Assembly (NCBI GenBank): GCA_963580285.1 | Contig: OY757010.1 | Span: forward strand, 72,134,738 to 72,198,737 | Direction of reading: 5' to 3' | Source of the DNA: Lucinisca nassula | Taxonomy: Eukaryota; Mollusca; Bivalvia; Lucinida; Lucinidae | DNA: 64,000 nt | Shown here: positions 12,275 to 22,940 of the stretch, one piece after another | Layout of the letters: each line of letters opens with the position of its first letter | How positions within the stretch are numbered: position 1 is the first letter of the stretch | Made by a program: the position numbers and the translations under genes | Notes under the pieces: model-generated | Database searches by the model: none | Told to the model about the DNA's origin: nothing | What the model saw: only the letters and a program-made list of their open reading frames with translations

Positions 12275-13701
12275 CTTTGGACATCTCCTTCCTGATGGCC
12301 GGGACTTCCGTGGAGTGTGGGCCATGTTTGCTGATGTTGGCTCGGTGTGGCACGCCTATAAGTCGGCGGGTGTGCGTCTCTTGCCTGATGCCTCCAGTTG
12401 ACCTGTCTCATGAGCTTCGTCGGTCGGTGTGTGCTCTGGGGGGGTGCTGTGTTTGCCAGGTCTTGTCCGTCATCCGTTTCGGTTTCAAAACTTTGGGGTC
12501 GAGACACATTGATGAAGATTAAATATCAGAAAGGCCTCTGTGTCACTAAATTTGGAATAGCTACGCCTTAATTGCAACCACTGGGTCGGTATCTCTGCTG
12601 GTGGATGATTTGTTCGTCCCCGAGGGCATCTCCCGCCTAGTATCAGTTTCTTAGTGCTGAGGTTGACACTGAGGTGTTGACGTTAGTACTCAAGTACTGA
12701 TTTAAATAAATACATTATATCTTCTTTTTTTTTTTTGCAGTATAATTTTCTTTTTTTTCTAAAACTAAGACTGACTTGTCAGGTGGGACATGTATCTTAG
12801 CGGATTTGGTTGCCACTTTTTGTAATATTATAAACTTTTCAAGTCTCGCTACTCTGGACATCTCCTTCCTGATGCCCGGGACTTCCGGGGAGTGTGGACC
12901 ATGTTTGCTGATGTTGGCTCGGTGGGGGACGCCTATAAGTCAGCGAGTGTGCGTCTCTTGCCTGATGCCTCCGGTTGACCGATCTCATGAGCTACTTCGG
13001 TCGGTGTGTGCTCGGAGGGGGATGTGCTGTGTTTGCCAGGTCTTGTCCGTCATCCGTTTCGGTTTCAAAACTTTGGGATCGAGACGCACTGATGAAGATT
13101 AAATATCAGAAAGGCCTCTGTGCCACTAAATTAGGTATAGTTACGCCTTAATTGCAACCACTGGGTCGGTATCTCTGCTGATGGATGATTTGTTCGTCCC
13201 CGAGGGTATCATCAGCTCAGTATCAGTTCCTTAGTGCTGAGGTTGACACGGCGGTGTCGACGTCAGTACTCGAGTAATGATTTAAATAACTATATTATAT
13301 CCTTTTTTTTTTTTGCAGTATAAATTTCTAATTTTTCTAAAACTAAGACTGACTTGTCAGGTGGAACACGTATCTTCGCGGATTTGGTTGCCACTTTCAG
13401 TAATATTTTAAATTTTTCAAGTCTCGCTACTTTGGACATCCCCTTCCTGATGCCCGAGACTTCCGTGGAGTGTGGGCCATATTTGCTGATGTTGGCTCGG
13501 TGGGGGGACGCCTATAAGTCCGCGGGTGATACCTCCAGTTGACCTGTCTCATGAGCTACGTCGGTCGGTGTGTGCTCGGAGGGGGATGAGCTGTGTTTGC
13601 TGGGTCTTGTCCGTCATCCGTTTCGGTTTCAAAACTTTGGGGTCGAGACACACTGATGAAGATTGAATATCAGAAAGGCCTCTGTGTCACTAAATTTAGT
13701 A
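12275..13701. repeat. Tandem repeat, 577 bp, about 2.5 copies
   Basis: Units start at about 12278, 12855 and 13432 with TTGGACATC (or CTGGACATC), giving a 577-bp period. Each carries GAGACACACTGATGAAGATT, AGAAAGGCCTCTGTG and, in complete units, GGATGATTTGTTCGTCCCCG. The third unit is cut by a pogo-like MITE at 13702, and its remainder resumes at 14052 with GTTACGCCTTAA. Confidence 0.9.
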
Positions 13702-14051
13702 TACAGTCGGACTTCAATGGCTCGAACACCTTTGGGACCTCGAAAATCTGTTCGAGACAGGGGTAGTTCGAGCCACTGAGGGCTACTGCCAGGCGGCATA
13801 ACGAGATACTTTTACACATCATTTCGGTGTTCTATATTGATATGTATGCTGTGTGCACTCATTAGAATCGCCTCGTCGAGGCGATTCTAATGAGTACACA
13901 CAGCATACATTTGCAAGATAAAAGACTAAAATCTCCTTAATTGTCCCCCACTATTTCTTATGAAGAGGATTTCGCTAGGGGCTCAAGAATGGGTTCGACA
14001 TATCCATGGTAAACGAGCAATCGGTGTTCGAGCCATCGAAGTTCTACTGTA
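13702..14051. mobile_element. pogo-like MITE flanked by TA
   Basis: Ends CAGTCGGACTTCAATGGCTCG and GAGCCATCGAAGTTCTACTG between TA dinucleotides. The neighbouring tandem unit supplies the empty site (GGTATAGTTACGCC), confirming duplication of TA on insertion. TA duplication and CAGT termini are typical of pogo/Tigger elements of the Tc1/mariner superfamily. The centre is a long perfect hairpin (about 13846-13911) with the GAATCGCCTCGTCGAGGCG core. Confidence 0.85.
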
Positions 14052-14178
14052 GTTACGCCTTAATTTCATCCCATTATTGGTCTCAGACCATAGAGCGAAA
14101 GGTCCGATGACAAAGGCCAGCCAGAAGCGATAGTAACTATCCTGCCTCTGACGGCATTTCATCAAAAGAAAAAGAAGT

Positions 14179-14531
14179 TACAGTCGAACTTCGATGGCTC
14201 GAACACCGATGGCTCGTTTACCATGGCTGAGTCTGTCCCGTTTTTGAGTCCCTAGGGAATTCCTCTGCATAAGAAAAAGTGTGGGATAATTAAGGAGATT
14301 TTCGACTTTTATCTTGCAAATGTATGCTGTGTGTACTCATTAGAATCGCCTCAATGAGGCGATTCTAATGAGTACACACAGCATACATTTATGTTACAGA
14401 ACACCGATAAGAAGTCCAAAAATACTTCCTGTTATGTTTTCTGGAAGTATGCAACAGTGGCTCGAACTACCGCTGTTTCGAACAAATTTCTATTGTCCCG
14501 AAGGGGTTCGAGCCACCGAAGTTCGACTGTA
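14179..14531. mobile_element. pogo-like MITE, second copy, inverted halves
   Basis: CAGTCGAACTTCGATGGCTC to GAGCCACCGAAGTTCGACTG with TA on both sides. The internal arms are in the opposite order to the copy at 13702. The central hairpin (TATGCTGTGTGTACTCATTAG and its complement) spans about 14321-14390. Confidence 0.85.
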
Positions 14532-14691
14532 TTTGTTTCTCGTTGGTCATATTTTACCTACCAGCAGGCACATGACGTAATTGTAACATCACATCAACGT
14601 CGCTACAACGTGATGATGTTTATGCAATGTCAAATCTACGTCCTAGTCCACAAACCCAAAAAATCAAAATCACATATCCAAATACCGGCCT

Positions 14692-14999
14692 GGCCCCCGC
14701 CCATAGGGGTTTGAAAAAATATATGTGCTGCATGATGCTTCCACGCAGAGCTGAATCCAGCCCGCACACTAGTACTGGTAAACCGCTTAGAGGATCTAAG
14801 CCTGTCCAGGAACCGCGGTGCGAGGCGAATCGTCCATGCTAATAAACCCTTTTAGTTTCATTGGGCGACTGGGTTTGAGATGTCGTTTCATCTCAATGTC
14901 GGGTAAAAGTCCCGCAAAATTGGAAGCAACGTCTCCAAAATGACCATTATAGTGTTGACGGGGCATTAAACCTCAAATCAACCAACCAACCAACCAAAC
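14692..14999 (+). mobile_element. SINE-like retroposon (CCCGCCCAT family)
   Basis: Starts GGCCCCCGCCCATAGGGG, carries CAGTACTGGTAAACC-type internal sequence and ATGTCGGGTAAAAGTCCC, and ends in TTAAACCTCAAATCAACC with a (CAAC)n tail. Other copies: 18144-18447, 36321-36599, 36692-36972 (-), 49639-49931, 50171-50454, 58616-58902, 61243-61466, 63539-63782 (-). The head is not obviously tRNA-like. Confidence 0.8.
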
Positions 15000-15030
15000 A
15001 CCGGGCATGGCCACCATTAGCATCAGATAC

Positions 15031-15165
15031 AGTCTTCGCTGTGTGCTCTAAGGATAGCAAAGGGCCCAATGCTCATTCATGCAGCAAGAGAAGTCTCTGG
15101 TTAGACTATATGGATGCGCAGGCTGATCTGAATCTCCGATGTGCGCACATGTAAGTTGTAGGAAA
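15031..15165. mobile_element. Truncated satellite-unit MITE
   Basis: One 100-bp satellite unit in reverse orientation (TGCTCTAAGGATAGC to ATATGGATGCGCAGGC) followed by a degraded right terminus GCGCACATGTAAGTTGTAGG. The left terminus is missing. Confidence 0.75.
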
Positions 15166-15417
15166 TGCTGTGCCTATACTAAAATTATTCTTGAAAGGGC
15201 CGTACATGTACATGCACAACATCAATCAAATAACCAAGTCAGAACACTTTCTTCATTACGAGCCTTGAGCATTGCAATTGAGCCCCACCAAGCGAATTTG
15301 TGTCTTCGAGCATTCCGTCAGGACAAATGTTAACTGCGCATGCCCAGCCATTCAGAGGGGCCAGGGATATGGCTTTCTGTCTAAAGGTTTCTCTTGATTC
15401 ACTACTTTACTGAGCGA

Positions 15418-15481
15418 GAAGCGAAGGTTCTGGCGAGACTGCGCGGATGCGCAGGCTCGCCTGAACCTTCGCTGCTCGCAT
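15418..15481. repeat. Long hairpin
   Basis: GCGAAGGTTCTGGCGAG pairs with CTCGCCTGAACCTTCGC around ACTGCGCGGATGCGCAGG. It may be the core of another foldback element. Confidence 0.7.
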
Positions 15482-15654
15482 AGGCGATAAGTACCAAAAT
15501 CGCTTGACGGGGCCCATATAAAAAGTCATTGACACACCGGGCTCGGCCTAATCAGTCACTGTCAAAGAAAATATTATTAACTATGTTTCAAGGCTGTATG
15601 AATGACACGTTGAATGCCTTTCCGCTTTTGTACAACGACTTGCGAAAAGTGGTC

Positions 15655-15776
15655 TCCGAGTACCCACAATCTATATTTTGAACAGAAATAAAAAAAATGT
15701 CACACTTTTTCATCTTAAAATTTTCGTTTTTACAAAGTTTAAAATGTAATTGTATAGGCGTGGTTTCGTGATTGCA
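15655..15776. mobile_element. Foldback MITE family 1, right half only
   Basis: GTACCCACAATCTATATTTTG, GAACAGAAATAA, then CATCTTAAAATTTTCG and the terminus TATAGGCGTGGTTTCGTGA. The left arm and central hairpin are absent. Confidence 0.7.
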
Positions 15777-15844
15777 CTGTGGCCTATAATTGCGCTCCAC
15801 CTGTGTATACGTTAGAGAGCATAACATCAGGAAAGGTCATTTTC

Positions 15845-17560
15845 AATTTTCCCCATTATATGTATATGGAAACTCTTAACTTGCCACAGCAACTAGACTA
15901 AAGAGCCAAATTTCATAAAAAAAAAACCCCGGCAAATACAGTTTGTATGGTGAACATTTCTATAAAATTTCAGTCTCCTAGAACAAATGGTTTCTGAGGA
16001 GATATTTTTTAAGTATTTGTTCTTTTTTCTGCTTTTTTTATAATTTTGGTTTCCAGTGGCAACCAGTAAAATAAGAAGTAGGCCTAAAATCATATGGCAG
16101 ATAGAAGATTGCTTACAGAATATGTCTTTGAAAGTTTTGCCAAAATACCTGCTAAGGCTTTGCATAAAATGCAAATTTCCAATTTTCCCCATTATAAGTC
16201 TATGGAAACTCTAAGTTGCCACAACAACCAAACTAAAGAGCCAAATATCATAAAAACATAAAACCTGTTAAGACAAATATGGTGAATATTTCCATAAAGT
16301 CTCGGCCTCATAGAGCATATGGTTTCTTAGAAGATGCTTTTAAAGTGTTTTTTTTTTATTATTATTATTATTTTGGGAGGCATTTTAGCCTCCGTGGCGA
16401 CCAATAAAAGTGAGCAGTTGGCCTAAAATTATATGACAGATAGATGATTGAAAGAATATTTCTATGAAAGTTGTTTTTCAAAATAATTGCAAAGGCTTGG
16501 CAGTATATGCAATTTTTCAATTTACACCATTATAAGTCAATGGAAAATCTAAGTTGCCACAGCCACCCTAGTCTAATTTCATAAAAAAGAAACAACTTGT
16601 AGAAGCATATATGTTGAATTTTTTGGAGATAATTTCTTATGTATTTTTTTTTCTGCATTTTGGTTTCCATGGCAACCAATTCAAATGAGCAGTAGGTCTA
16701 AAAACATATGGCAGATAGTAGAATGTTTAAGGAACATTTCTATGAAAGTTATGTCAAAATATCTGAAAAGGCTTGGCAGTTAATGCCATTTGTCAATTTT
16801 CCCCATTTTATAAGTCTTTGAAACACTCAGTTGCCATGGGAACCAATCTAAAGCGCAGAATTTGATAATAATAAAAAAAGACCTGTTGAGGCACATATGG
16901 TGTATATTTTCATAACGTCTCAGCCTCATAGAGCACAAGTTTTTTTTTATTTTGTCATATTTATTTTCTATTTTTCGCATTTTGGTTTCCATGGTAACCA
17001 ATAAAAATGAACAATTGTCCAAAAACCATACGACCGATAGTAGATTGCTTAAGGAACATTTCTATGCATCACGAAAACACGCCTATATATATATTGATCC
17101 CCCTTGAACCCCACTGTTATATAGTAAAACCGGGGTTTACAGGGATAAACCTTATTTTGCTCATTTCTGCTCTAAAATATAGATATATCACAATTTTTTC
17201 AGCTTAAAATTTTCACTTTTTGGCGGTAAAATTTACAATGTATTAGTATATGCGTGTTTCCCTAATGGAAGTTTTGTCAAAATATCTGCAACTGCTTGGC
17301 AGTTAATTTCCATTTTCTCGATTATAAGTCTATGGAAACTAAGTTGCCATAGAAACCAAATTGGTAAGCTAAATTTCATAAAAAAAACTAACTAAAACTA
17401 TCAATCCCATAGCTTACGATTCTACAGAAGATAGTTGGACACAATTGGCCCAGTGGTTTCCGAGGAGATATCATTTGAAAGTGTTGACAGACGCAGACGA
17501 CGCAGACGAAAACGGACAACTACCTATCCTATAAGCTCCCCAGGAGCCTTCGGCTCTGGT
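15845..17560. repeat. Decayed tandem repeat of about 340 bp
   Basis: Four to five diverged units share TATGGAAACTCTAAGTTGCC, CATAAAAAAA with ACCTGTTGAGGCACATATGG, TTTGGTTTCCATGGCAACCA and CATATGGCAGATAG. A family 1 MITE interrupts at 17068-17266. The last unit ends with a GACGCAGACGACGCAGACG run and the hairpin GGAGCCTTCGGCTC. Confidence 0.75.
17068..17266. mobile_element. Foldback MITE family 1, core deleted
   Basis: CATCACGAAAACACGCC start, CCCCCTTGAACCCCACTG, TATTTTGCTCATTTCTGC, then directly AATTTTTTCAGCTTAAAATT, GGCGGTAAAATTTACAATG and a TATGCGTGTTTCCCTAATG end. Both arms are present but the central GCCTC/GAGGC hairpin is missing. Confidence 0.75.
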
Positions 17561-17928
17561 GAGCTAAATATCGAAAAATTTATCGGAAAAATAATAGTTC
17601 AAGAGATATAAAAGAAACCATTAAGGACACGGATGTTCAGTATGAGAGGTGGGTGCGCATGAGCAAGACGGTTGTGCGCTTCCCGTATTTCGGGACCAAA
17701 TTTTGGATTCTTTTTGGAGTTTTAGGAATATTCCGGATTCGTTCTTAAACTATGAATTTCTTCTTTACTTTATTTTCTCTTTTATCAACTTCTTTTGTTT
17801 CAGCTTTTGTTCATTTTAGTTGCATTTGACTTTTTGCGTAGCCCGGATAATTTGACGTTGGATTTTTCACTTTTACACTGATACATGTATATAACTAGTT
17901 CCGGTTTCGCGGAATAGGCCACTAATAA

Positions 17929-18092
17929 TTAACCCTTATCTTGCTGTTCACAACGACCCCTGAAGAAGCCATCTGATCAGGATCTACACTGTTTGGCATT
18001 CAGTTTATGAATGTAACAATAAATTACATCAAGTAGTTTGATAGACAGAAATGGGTGTGGCTTAAATGAATATTCAGCAAGAATAGGGTTAA
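17929..18092. mobile_element. piggyBac-like MITE (TTAA, CCC ends)
   Basis: TTAACCCTTATCTTGCTG on the left and AGAATAGGGTTAA on the right. TTAA flanks with CCC/GGG ends match piggyBac-type insertion. The interior has CTGATCAGGATCTACACTGTTT. A sister copy is at 53230-53438. Confidence 0.7.
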
Positions 18093-18143
18093 GTTGAAGT
18101 GCGGTTCTTGTTGATATAAGCTGCCAGATTAAACGTTCATAGC

Positions 18144-18447
18144 GGCCCCGCCCATCAGGGCTTGAAGAAATATATGGGCTGCATGATGCTTCCACTCAGA
18201 GCTGAAACCGACCCGCACACGAGTACTGGTAAACAGCTTAGAGGATCTAAGCCTGCCCAGGCAAAGCGGTGGGAGTCGGCCCGTCCATGCTTATAAACCC
18301 TATTGGTTTCATTGGGCGACAGGGCTTGAGATGTCATTTCATCCCATTGTCGGGTAAAAGTCCCACACAATTGGAAGCGCTGTCTCCAAAATGACCTTTA
18401 CAGTGTTGACGGGGACGTTAAACCTCAAATCAAACAAACAAACAAAC
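18144..18447 (+). mobile_element. SINE-like retroposon (CCCGCCCAT family)
   Basis: GGCCCCGCCCATCAGGGC head, ATGTCGGGTAAAAGTCCC, GTGTTGACGGGGACGTTAAA and a (CAAA)n tail; full length. Confidence 0.85.
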
Positions 18448-19128
18448 GTTTATAGACACCATATCATACACATTGCACTTCAGATGCCACAAAATCACCG
18501 TACACCTGAAAAGAGGTGAGCCATTTTTCATTTTACCTCTTTTTTCAGAGTATATTGCTTGCTGTTGGCAGCATCTCTTTCTAAATACAGTGAACAGGTC
18601 ACACAGGGTGTCCAAACTGACTGCTTTCCAATTTATGCGGACACACATGGGTCAACAGCTACATTGTAACGAAAAAAAAATGCACTCCATTTTCCCCACG
18701 TCGCTCGGTATCAATTTAAAATGAAAATCTTTTAAGAATAAAGGGATTTCCTGGTTCAATCAAACTTAATTATTTGTACATATTTGCAGTCATTATAGAC
18801 AATTCTAGGGGTATTGAAACAAATCCGGGTCCTAATTCACGAATTCCTGGAATGACAGTTCACATTTTGCTTCTGTACTAATCAACACTTCTATTGCATA
18901 GTACATCTATTAATTTACTATGAATAGACGTGTTGATTGGTAAGACCGAGGAACATGTTGCGATGCGTGTAACGTCTGGTATCACATAGCCTGTCAAGAC
19001 ATGTCCCCGGCTATGTATAGCATTTATGAAAGATCACTGAATACTAGCATGGCATGGAATTGTATGAAATGTGGAATGCCTAACGTTTTCACATCTCTGT
19101 TTGACACTACGGCTTCTATAGACATTAA
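18448..19128. other. Unassigned interval
   Basis: No recognisable gene, RNA or repeat. GTACATCTATTAATTTAC and nearby sequence around 18880-18950 form a weak inverted pair (AATCAACACTTCTATTG with CATAGTAATAGACGTGTTGATT-like sequence). Confidence 0.35.
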
Positions 19129-19360
19129 TGAGCCAGCACACGACAAAACCTACTGTAAGACATGTGCGCCTAACGAAGACTCAGATCAGCCTGCGCAGTC
19201 TGATCAGAGTCTTCGTTGTGCGCTTTAAGGATAGCAAAGGGCTCAATGCTCCTTCATGCAGCAAGAGAAGTCTCTGGTCAGACTATATGGATGCGCAGGC
19301 CGATCTGAGTCTTCGCTTGGCGCACATGTCTTATTATAGGTTTTGTCGTGCGATGACTCA
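19129..19360. mobile_element. TIR MITE carrying one satellite unit
   Basis: Inverted ends of about 65 bp pair TGAGCCAGCACACGACAAAA with the complement of TTTTGTCGTGCGATGACTCA, and continue through ACATGTGCGCC. Between them lies a single copy of the 100-bp unit of the 1-9115 array, in reverse orientation. It has no coding capacity. The same terminus closes the satellite at 9235. Confidence 0.88.
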
Positions 19361-19467
19361 TTTGTAACCATTTTGGGTTTCTTTCAACCCTGTCCGAGCC
19401 TGATAATCCGATACCAGACAATATTGGCAGATCCACTGTAGTTTCTTCGCCTAATAGAAGCTAAACA

Positions 19468-19621
19468 TCACGAAAACATGTCTATATAATGATGACCACT
19501 GGAACCCCACTTTTATTTAGCAAAACTGGGGTCTACAGGGTAAACCTTATTTTTGTTATTTCTGCTCTAAAACATAGATTGTGGGTACTCGTTAGAACCA
19601 GTGACCACAATCTATGTTTTG
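19468..19621. mobile_element. Foldback MITE family 1, truncated, in a LINE
   Basis: CATCACGAAAACATGTC through CCCCACTTTTATTTAGC and TTTCTGCTCTAAAACATAG, then GTACTCGTTAGAACC joined directly to a shortened right arm ending CAATCTATGTTTT. It lies immediately upstream of the reverse transcriptase FADD codons. Confidence 0.7.
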
Positions 19622-20278
19622 TTTGCAGATGATTGTGTTCTGTATAGGAACTTATATTCTCCTTCTGACTGTCTTATTTTACAAGATGACCAGGACCGAC
19701 TGGCACAGTGGGAGGCCGACTGACAGATGAGGTTCAATTTGGCCAACATGCCATTCAATGAGGGTGTTACGACACCTTCCTGATAAGCAGATTAAGTTTG
19801 TTTATTCACTAAACCAGCAAACATTGGAGCAGGTTCAATCTGCCAAATATATTGGTATCACCACCACTGACGATTTTGGTTGAGGTCAGCATATTTAAGA
19901 GATAACATCAACAGGAATAGGGCTATAGGATTTCTCAGTAGTAATTTTCCTTTTTTGCACCTAGGCATACAAAGGGTGTTGCATACAAAACATTGCTTCG
20001 CCCTCAACTTGAGTATGCATCGCTTATTTGGCATCCCAATGCTGAAACACAGGTACAGCAGATTGAGGAGGTACAGAGGACAGCATCGCGATGGACCTGT
20101 TGGCGATGGCGAAATAAGAGTAGCGCCGGGGATATGCTTGGCGAATTAGAATGGCCGTCCCTTGAGGCCCGCCGTGACGAGTGCTATTTAACCTTCTTTT
20201 ATAAAGATACACTCGGGTATATAGTGTCTCTTGATAAAGATAAATACTTGACCCCTGCGATCGTTTCAACCCAAACTT
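19622..20278 (+). pseudogene. Broken non-LTR retrotransposon RT, piece 1
   Basis: Starts at the reverse transcriptase catalytic motif FADD (19622-19633) and continues CVLYRN...QDDQDRLAQWEAD. A TGA follows where the family usually has tryptophan (WQ/WQM). Further frame damage follows. At 19993 the frame re-opens with LRPQLEYASLIWHPNA, the conserved segment after the RT palm in jockey/CR1-like elements, then EEVQRTASRW and LEWPSLEARRDE. The 5' part is absent, cut off by a MITE. Non-functional; clade not fixed. Confidence 0.85.
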
Positions 20279-21245
20279 TGCTGATAATTTTCAACCCACT
20301 TAAAACAGAAGTAATGCTAATTTCAAATATTTTCGACGATGACAACATTGAACTGATCATGGATGGTAGGGTCTTAAATACTGTTGATTTTCACAACCAC
20401 TTAGGAGTCAACCTATCTTCAACAAATAAATGGTCCAAACATATTGACACAATAATAGAATCGGTCTCTGAACAAGTATCATTTTTTAAGGAAAATCAAA
20501 TATCGCTTTTCCAAAGACACTCAGAATACCTTATATTGTTCATATATACGGCCGCTCATAGAGTATTCAAGGTTGTATCCAAATGGATGCAAATTGATTG
20601 GTAAATGCTGCCAGAATAGTGACCGGTTTACCATTTTTTTGCATTCTCAAACTCACTTTTTATGCAGAAACTGTGTGGGGAACCCAATAAGAAACGTTTA
20701 CAAAAGTACAAAATAGTGAATCATCAGGCTCTGAACTACCTTATTAATATCATGCCTAATCGAGTAAACGAACAAACCCCATATCAATTATGAAACAACT
20801 AATATTTCGAAGTACATTTTTCCAGATTATGTTCACTCGAAATTTCTATCTTCCCCTCTACACAACGATTGGACTTAGAAACACGAAATACATCTTCTCT
20901 GATGGAATTCAAACGCAAACTTATACAAGAAAAAAAAACACCAGGTATGTTTTTGTCAGAGAAAGAATCCACAAAATAGCATTAGTTCCAATCAAGTACA
21001 ACTGTAGCAGCTTAAATGCCGATCTAAACCGAATTGATATAGTCCCTAGCCCATTTTGTACATTTGGACCAAACATTGAAAATGCGCATCATTTTCTCCT
21101 CGATTGTCCATTATTCAGGATTTCCAGAAACCGACTAAAAGCATCATTGACCCAGATCGCTATCAATACTGAAATACTTGAAATCAATGTTCAAGAATTT
21201 TTAAACGCCGAAATGAACCGCCAAATACAAGAGTCTGTTCTGTAA
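20279..21245 (+). pseudogene. Broken non-LTR retrotransposon, piece 2 (3' end)
   Basis: Begins with NPLKTEVMLIS and HNHLGVNLSS...WSKHI, typical of the end of a LINE RT domain. Frame breaks lie between 20605 and 20790. The frame from 20790 ends with RIDIVPSPFCTFGPNIENAHHFLLDCPLF and a TAA at 21243. The spaced C, H and C of that segment match the C-terminal module of many mollusc and cnidarian LINEs. It belongs to a different element from piece 1, although the two share one open frame at 19993-20604. Confidence 0.8.
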
Positions 21246-21437
21246 TTTATAAAGGAAACGGGAAGATTCAATTAAATCGCATTAATTGGTTTGCATACTA
21301 ATTTGTTTGCCGTTACCACTTGTTTAACCATTTAATATGTATTTTGTTCGTTTATCAATATCCATTCTTGCCTCGACGTTATGCAATGTGGTGCTATTTG
21401 TAAACGTTTAGCGGGAGGAGACACTAATGTTGTACAT

Positions 21438-21640
21438 CATGAAAACACGCCTATATAATTAACCCCCTTGAACCCCACTTTTATACAGAAAAACTAGGGT
21501 TTACAGGGGTAAACCTTATTTTTCTTATTTCTGCTCTAAAATATAGAGTGTGGGTACTCGTTAGAACCGCCTCATCGAGGCGGTTCTAACGAGTGTCCAC
21601 AATCTATATTTTGAGCAGAAATAAGAAACATATTTAAAAT
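21438..21640. mobile_element. Foldback MITE family 1
   Basis: CATCATGAAAACACGCC, CCCCCTTGAACCCCACTT, TTTCTTATTTCTGCTCTAAA, then a near-perfect central hairpin (GTACTCGTTAGAACCGCCTC and its complement) and TTTTGAGCAGAAATAAG. The right terminus is lost. Confidence 0.85.
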
Positions 21641-21691
21641 CTTTCGACCCAAACAAGGACATCAAAAGTAAACAATACACTATGCTAAAAT

Positions 21692-21832
21692 GTTATTAAT
21701 CAAATAATTGCGTATTGGCCCAGTTACAGGTCTAAGGGCTGCTGTATTGGCACGGGGCCGAAGACCAAGGCCAATACAGCTGACCGAGGACCTGCGACTT
21801 GGCCAATACGAAATTGCTTGATTAATGACAAT
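21692..21832. repeat. Inverted repeat with about 60-bp arms
   Basis: TTAATCAAATAATTGCGTATTGGCC pairs imperfectly with TGGCCAATACGAAATTGCTTGATTAA. The inner arms CTGTATTGGC and GCCAATACAG also pair. Probably a foldback element of another family. Confidence 0.7.
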
Positions 21833-22183
21833 TTTATTAATTGACGCAATTAAAAACATGATTTATGATTTCTGAATATTGGTTGACCTTGTGTAATACA
21901 GGATAATCAATTAATAATGTAAGTTACAGGCCTGCAGTTATGCCATGAAACATTCATTCTCCCAGAAATATTCCTCAGTGGAATGGTCTTCCCTCATCTA
22001 CGGTAGATTACAAGACCGCGGTGGAGTTCAAAGCCTGCACAGTTTACATTGGGACCCAGGGGTATGAGTTTTAGTATACCTCTGTTAATCAGATTGTAAA
22101 TAGTTTTAAGTGACCCTTTTTAAGTAAATTCTAAATTTAGCCAACCACCTAACTGAGGTAATGGCAAAATGTGACCGACTCAT

Positions 22184-22282
<99 letters not shown>
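22184..22282. repeat. (GATA)n microsatellite
   Basis: About 24 perfect copies of GATA. Confidence 0.98.
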
Positions 22283-22285
22283 TCT

Positions 22286-22580
22286 TACTGAAACCCGCGA
22301 CTCCGATTTGTATTTGCAAAGTAGGATGCGTGTCTGGTTGGAGATCAGGAGGTCGGGGGATCGATACCTGCCGGGGTCGGCAACATTTTTTTGTTCGTGA
22401 AGATTGAACATAAAATCGTTTCTATGGCAATTCTCCCCTTCCGCTGATTCAAAAAGCGCATTTTTCAGTTTCTTGATACGCCTGCCACGGTAATGAGGTT
22501 AGGTCAACTGACAGGCTCGATATGACCCAAATCGTATTGGCTGGGCCGTCAAACCAAACTAAAAACAAACAAACAATTCT
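22286..22580 (+). mobile_element. tRNA-headed SINE (TCGATACCTGCC family)
   Basis: A tRNA-like head with box B-like GGGATCGATACCTGCC, then GTCGGCAACATTTTTTTG, CTTCCGCTGATTCAAAAAG and a tail of AAACAAACAAAC. The second copy is at 35911-36147. Box A is poorly preserved here. Confidence 0.65.
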
Positions 22581-22584
22581 GCAA

Positions 22585-22940
22585 AGTATTGTTTTATTTC
22601 CAAAGTCAACCATTATAACGTTGCGTTCTAAAGGTGATAAAACGTTTATCAAGCTTTAAAATACGAACATATTAGGATTAGTTCTGCTTAAGCTCATATA
22701 TGACAATGGAATCTTCCACCTAGTAAGTTTGGAGTGGTCCATTTTCAATTATGTGTGTCATAGGAGACAATTTGCATGAAATGTGAAATCCTGTTTTCTG
22801 GTAAAATTAGGAAAATATTTTAAACTGTCGTCTGCTGCGAAAAATACTTAGCAAGCGTTAAAAGGAACAAGCAAGACGGAAGAGATACAAACCTGTTTTG
22901 GCTCTAGGCATAGAGCATACCTATAGCGCTGTATTACATA
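22585..22940. other. Unassigned interval
   Basis: No gene or repeat recognised; AT-rich. Confidence 0.4.

Noticed and set aside
12262..12522. Overlapping frames on both strands in the 577-bp repeat
   Set aside because: GC-rich block with few stops; the frame is not kept in the third copy and no domain is visible.
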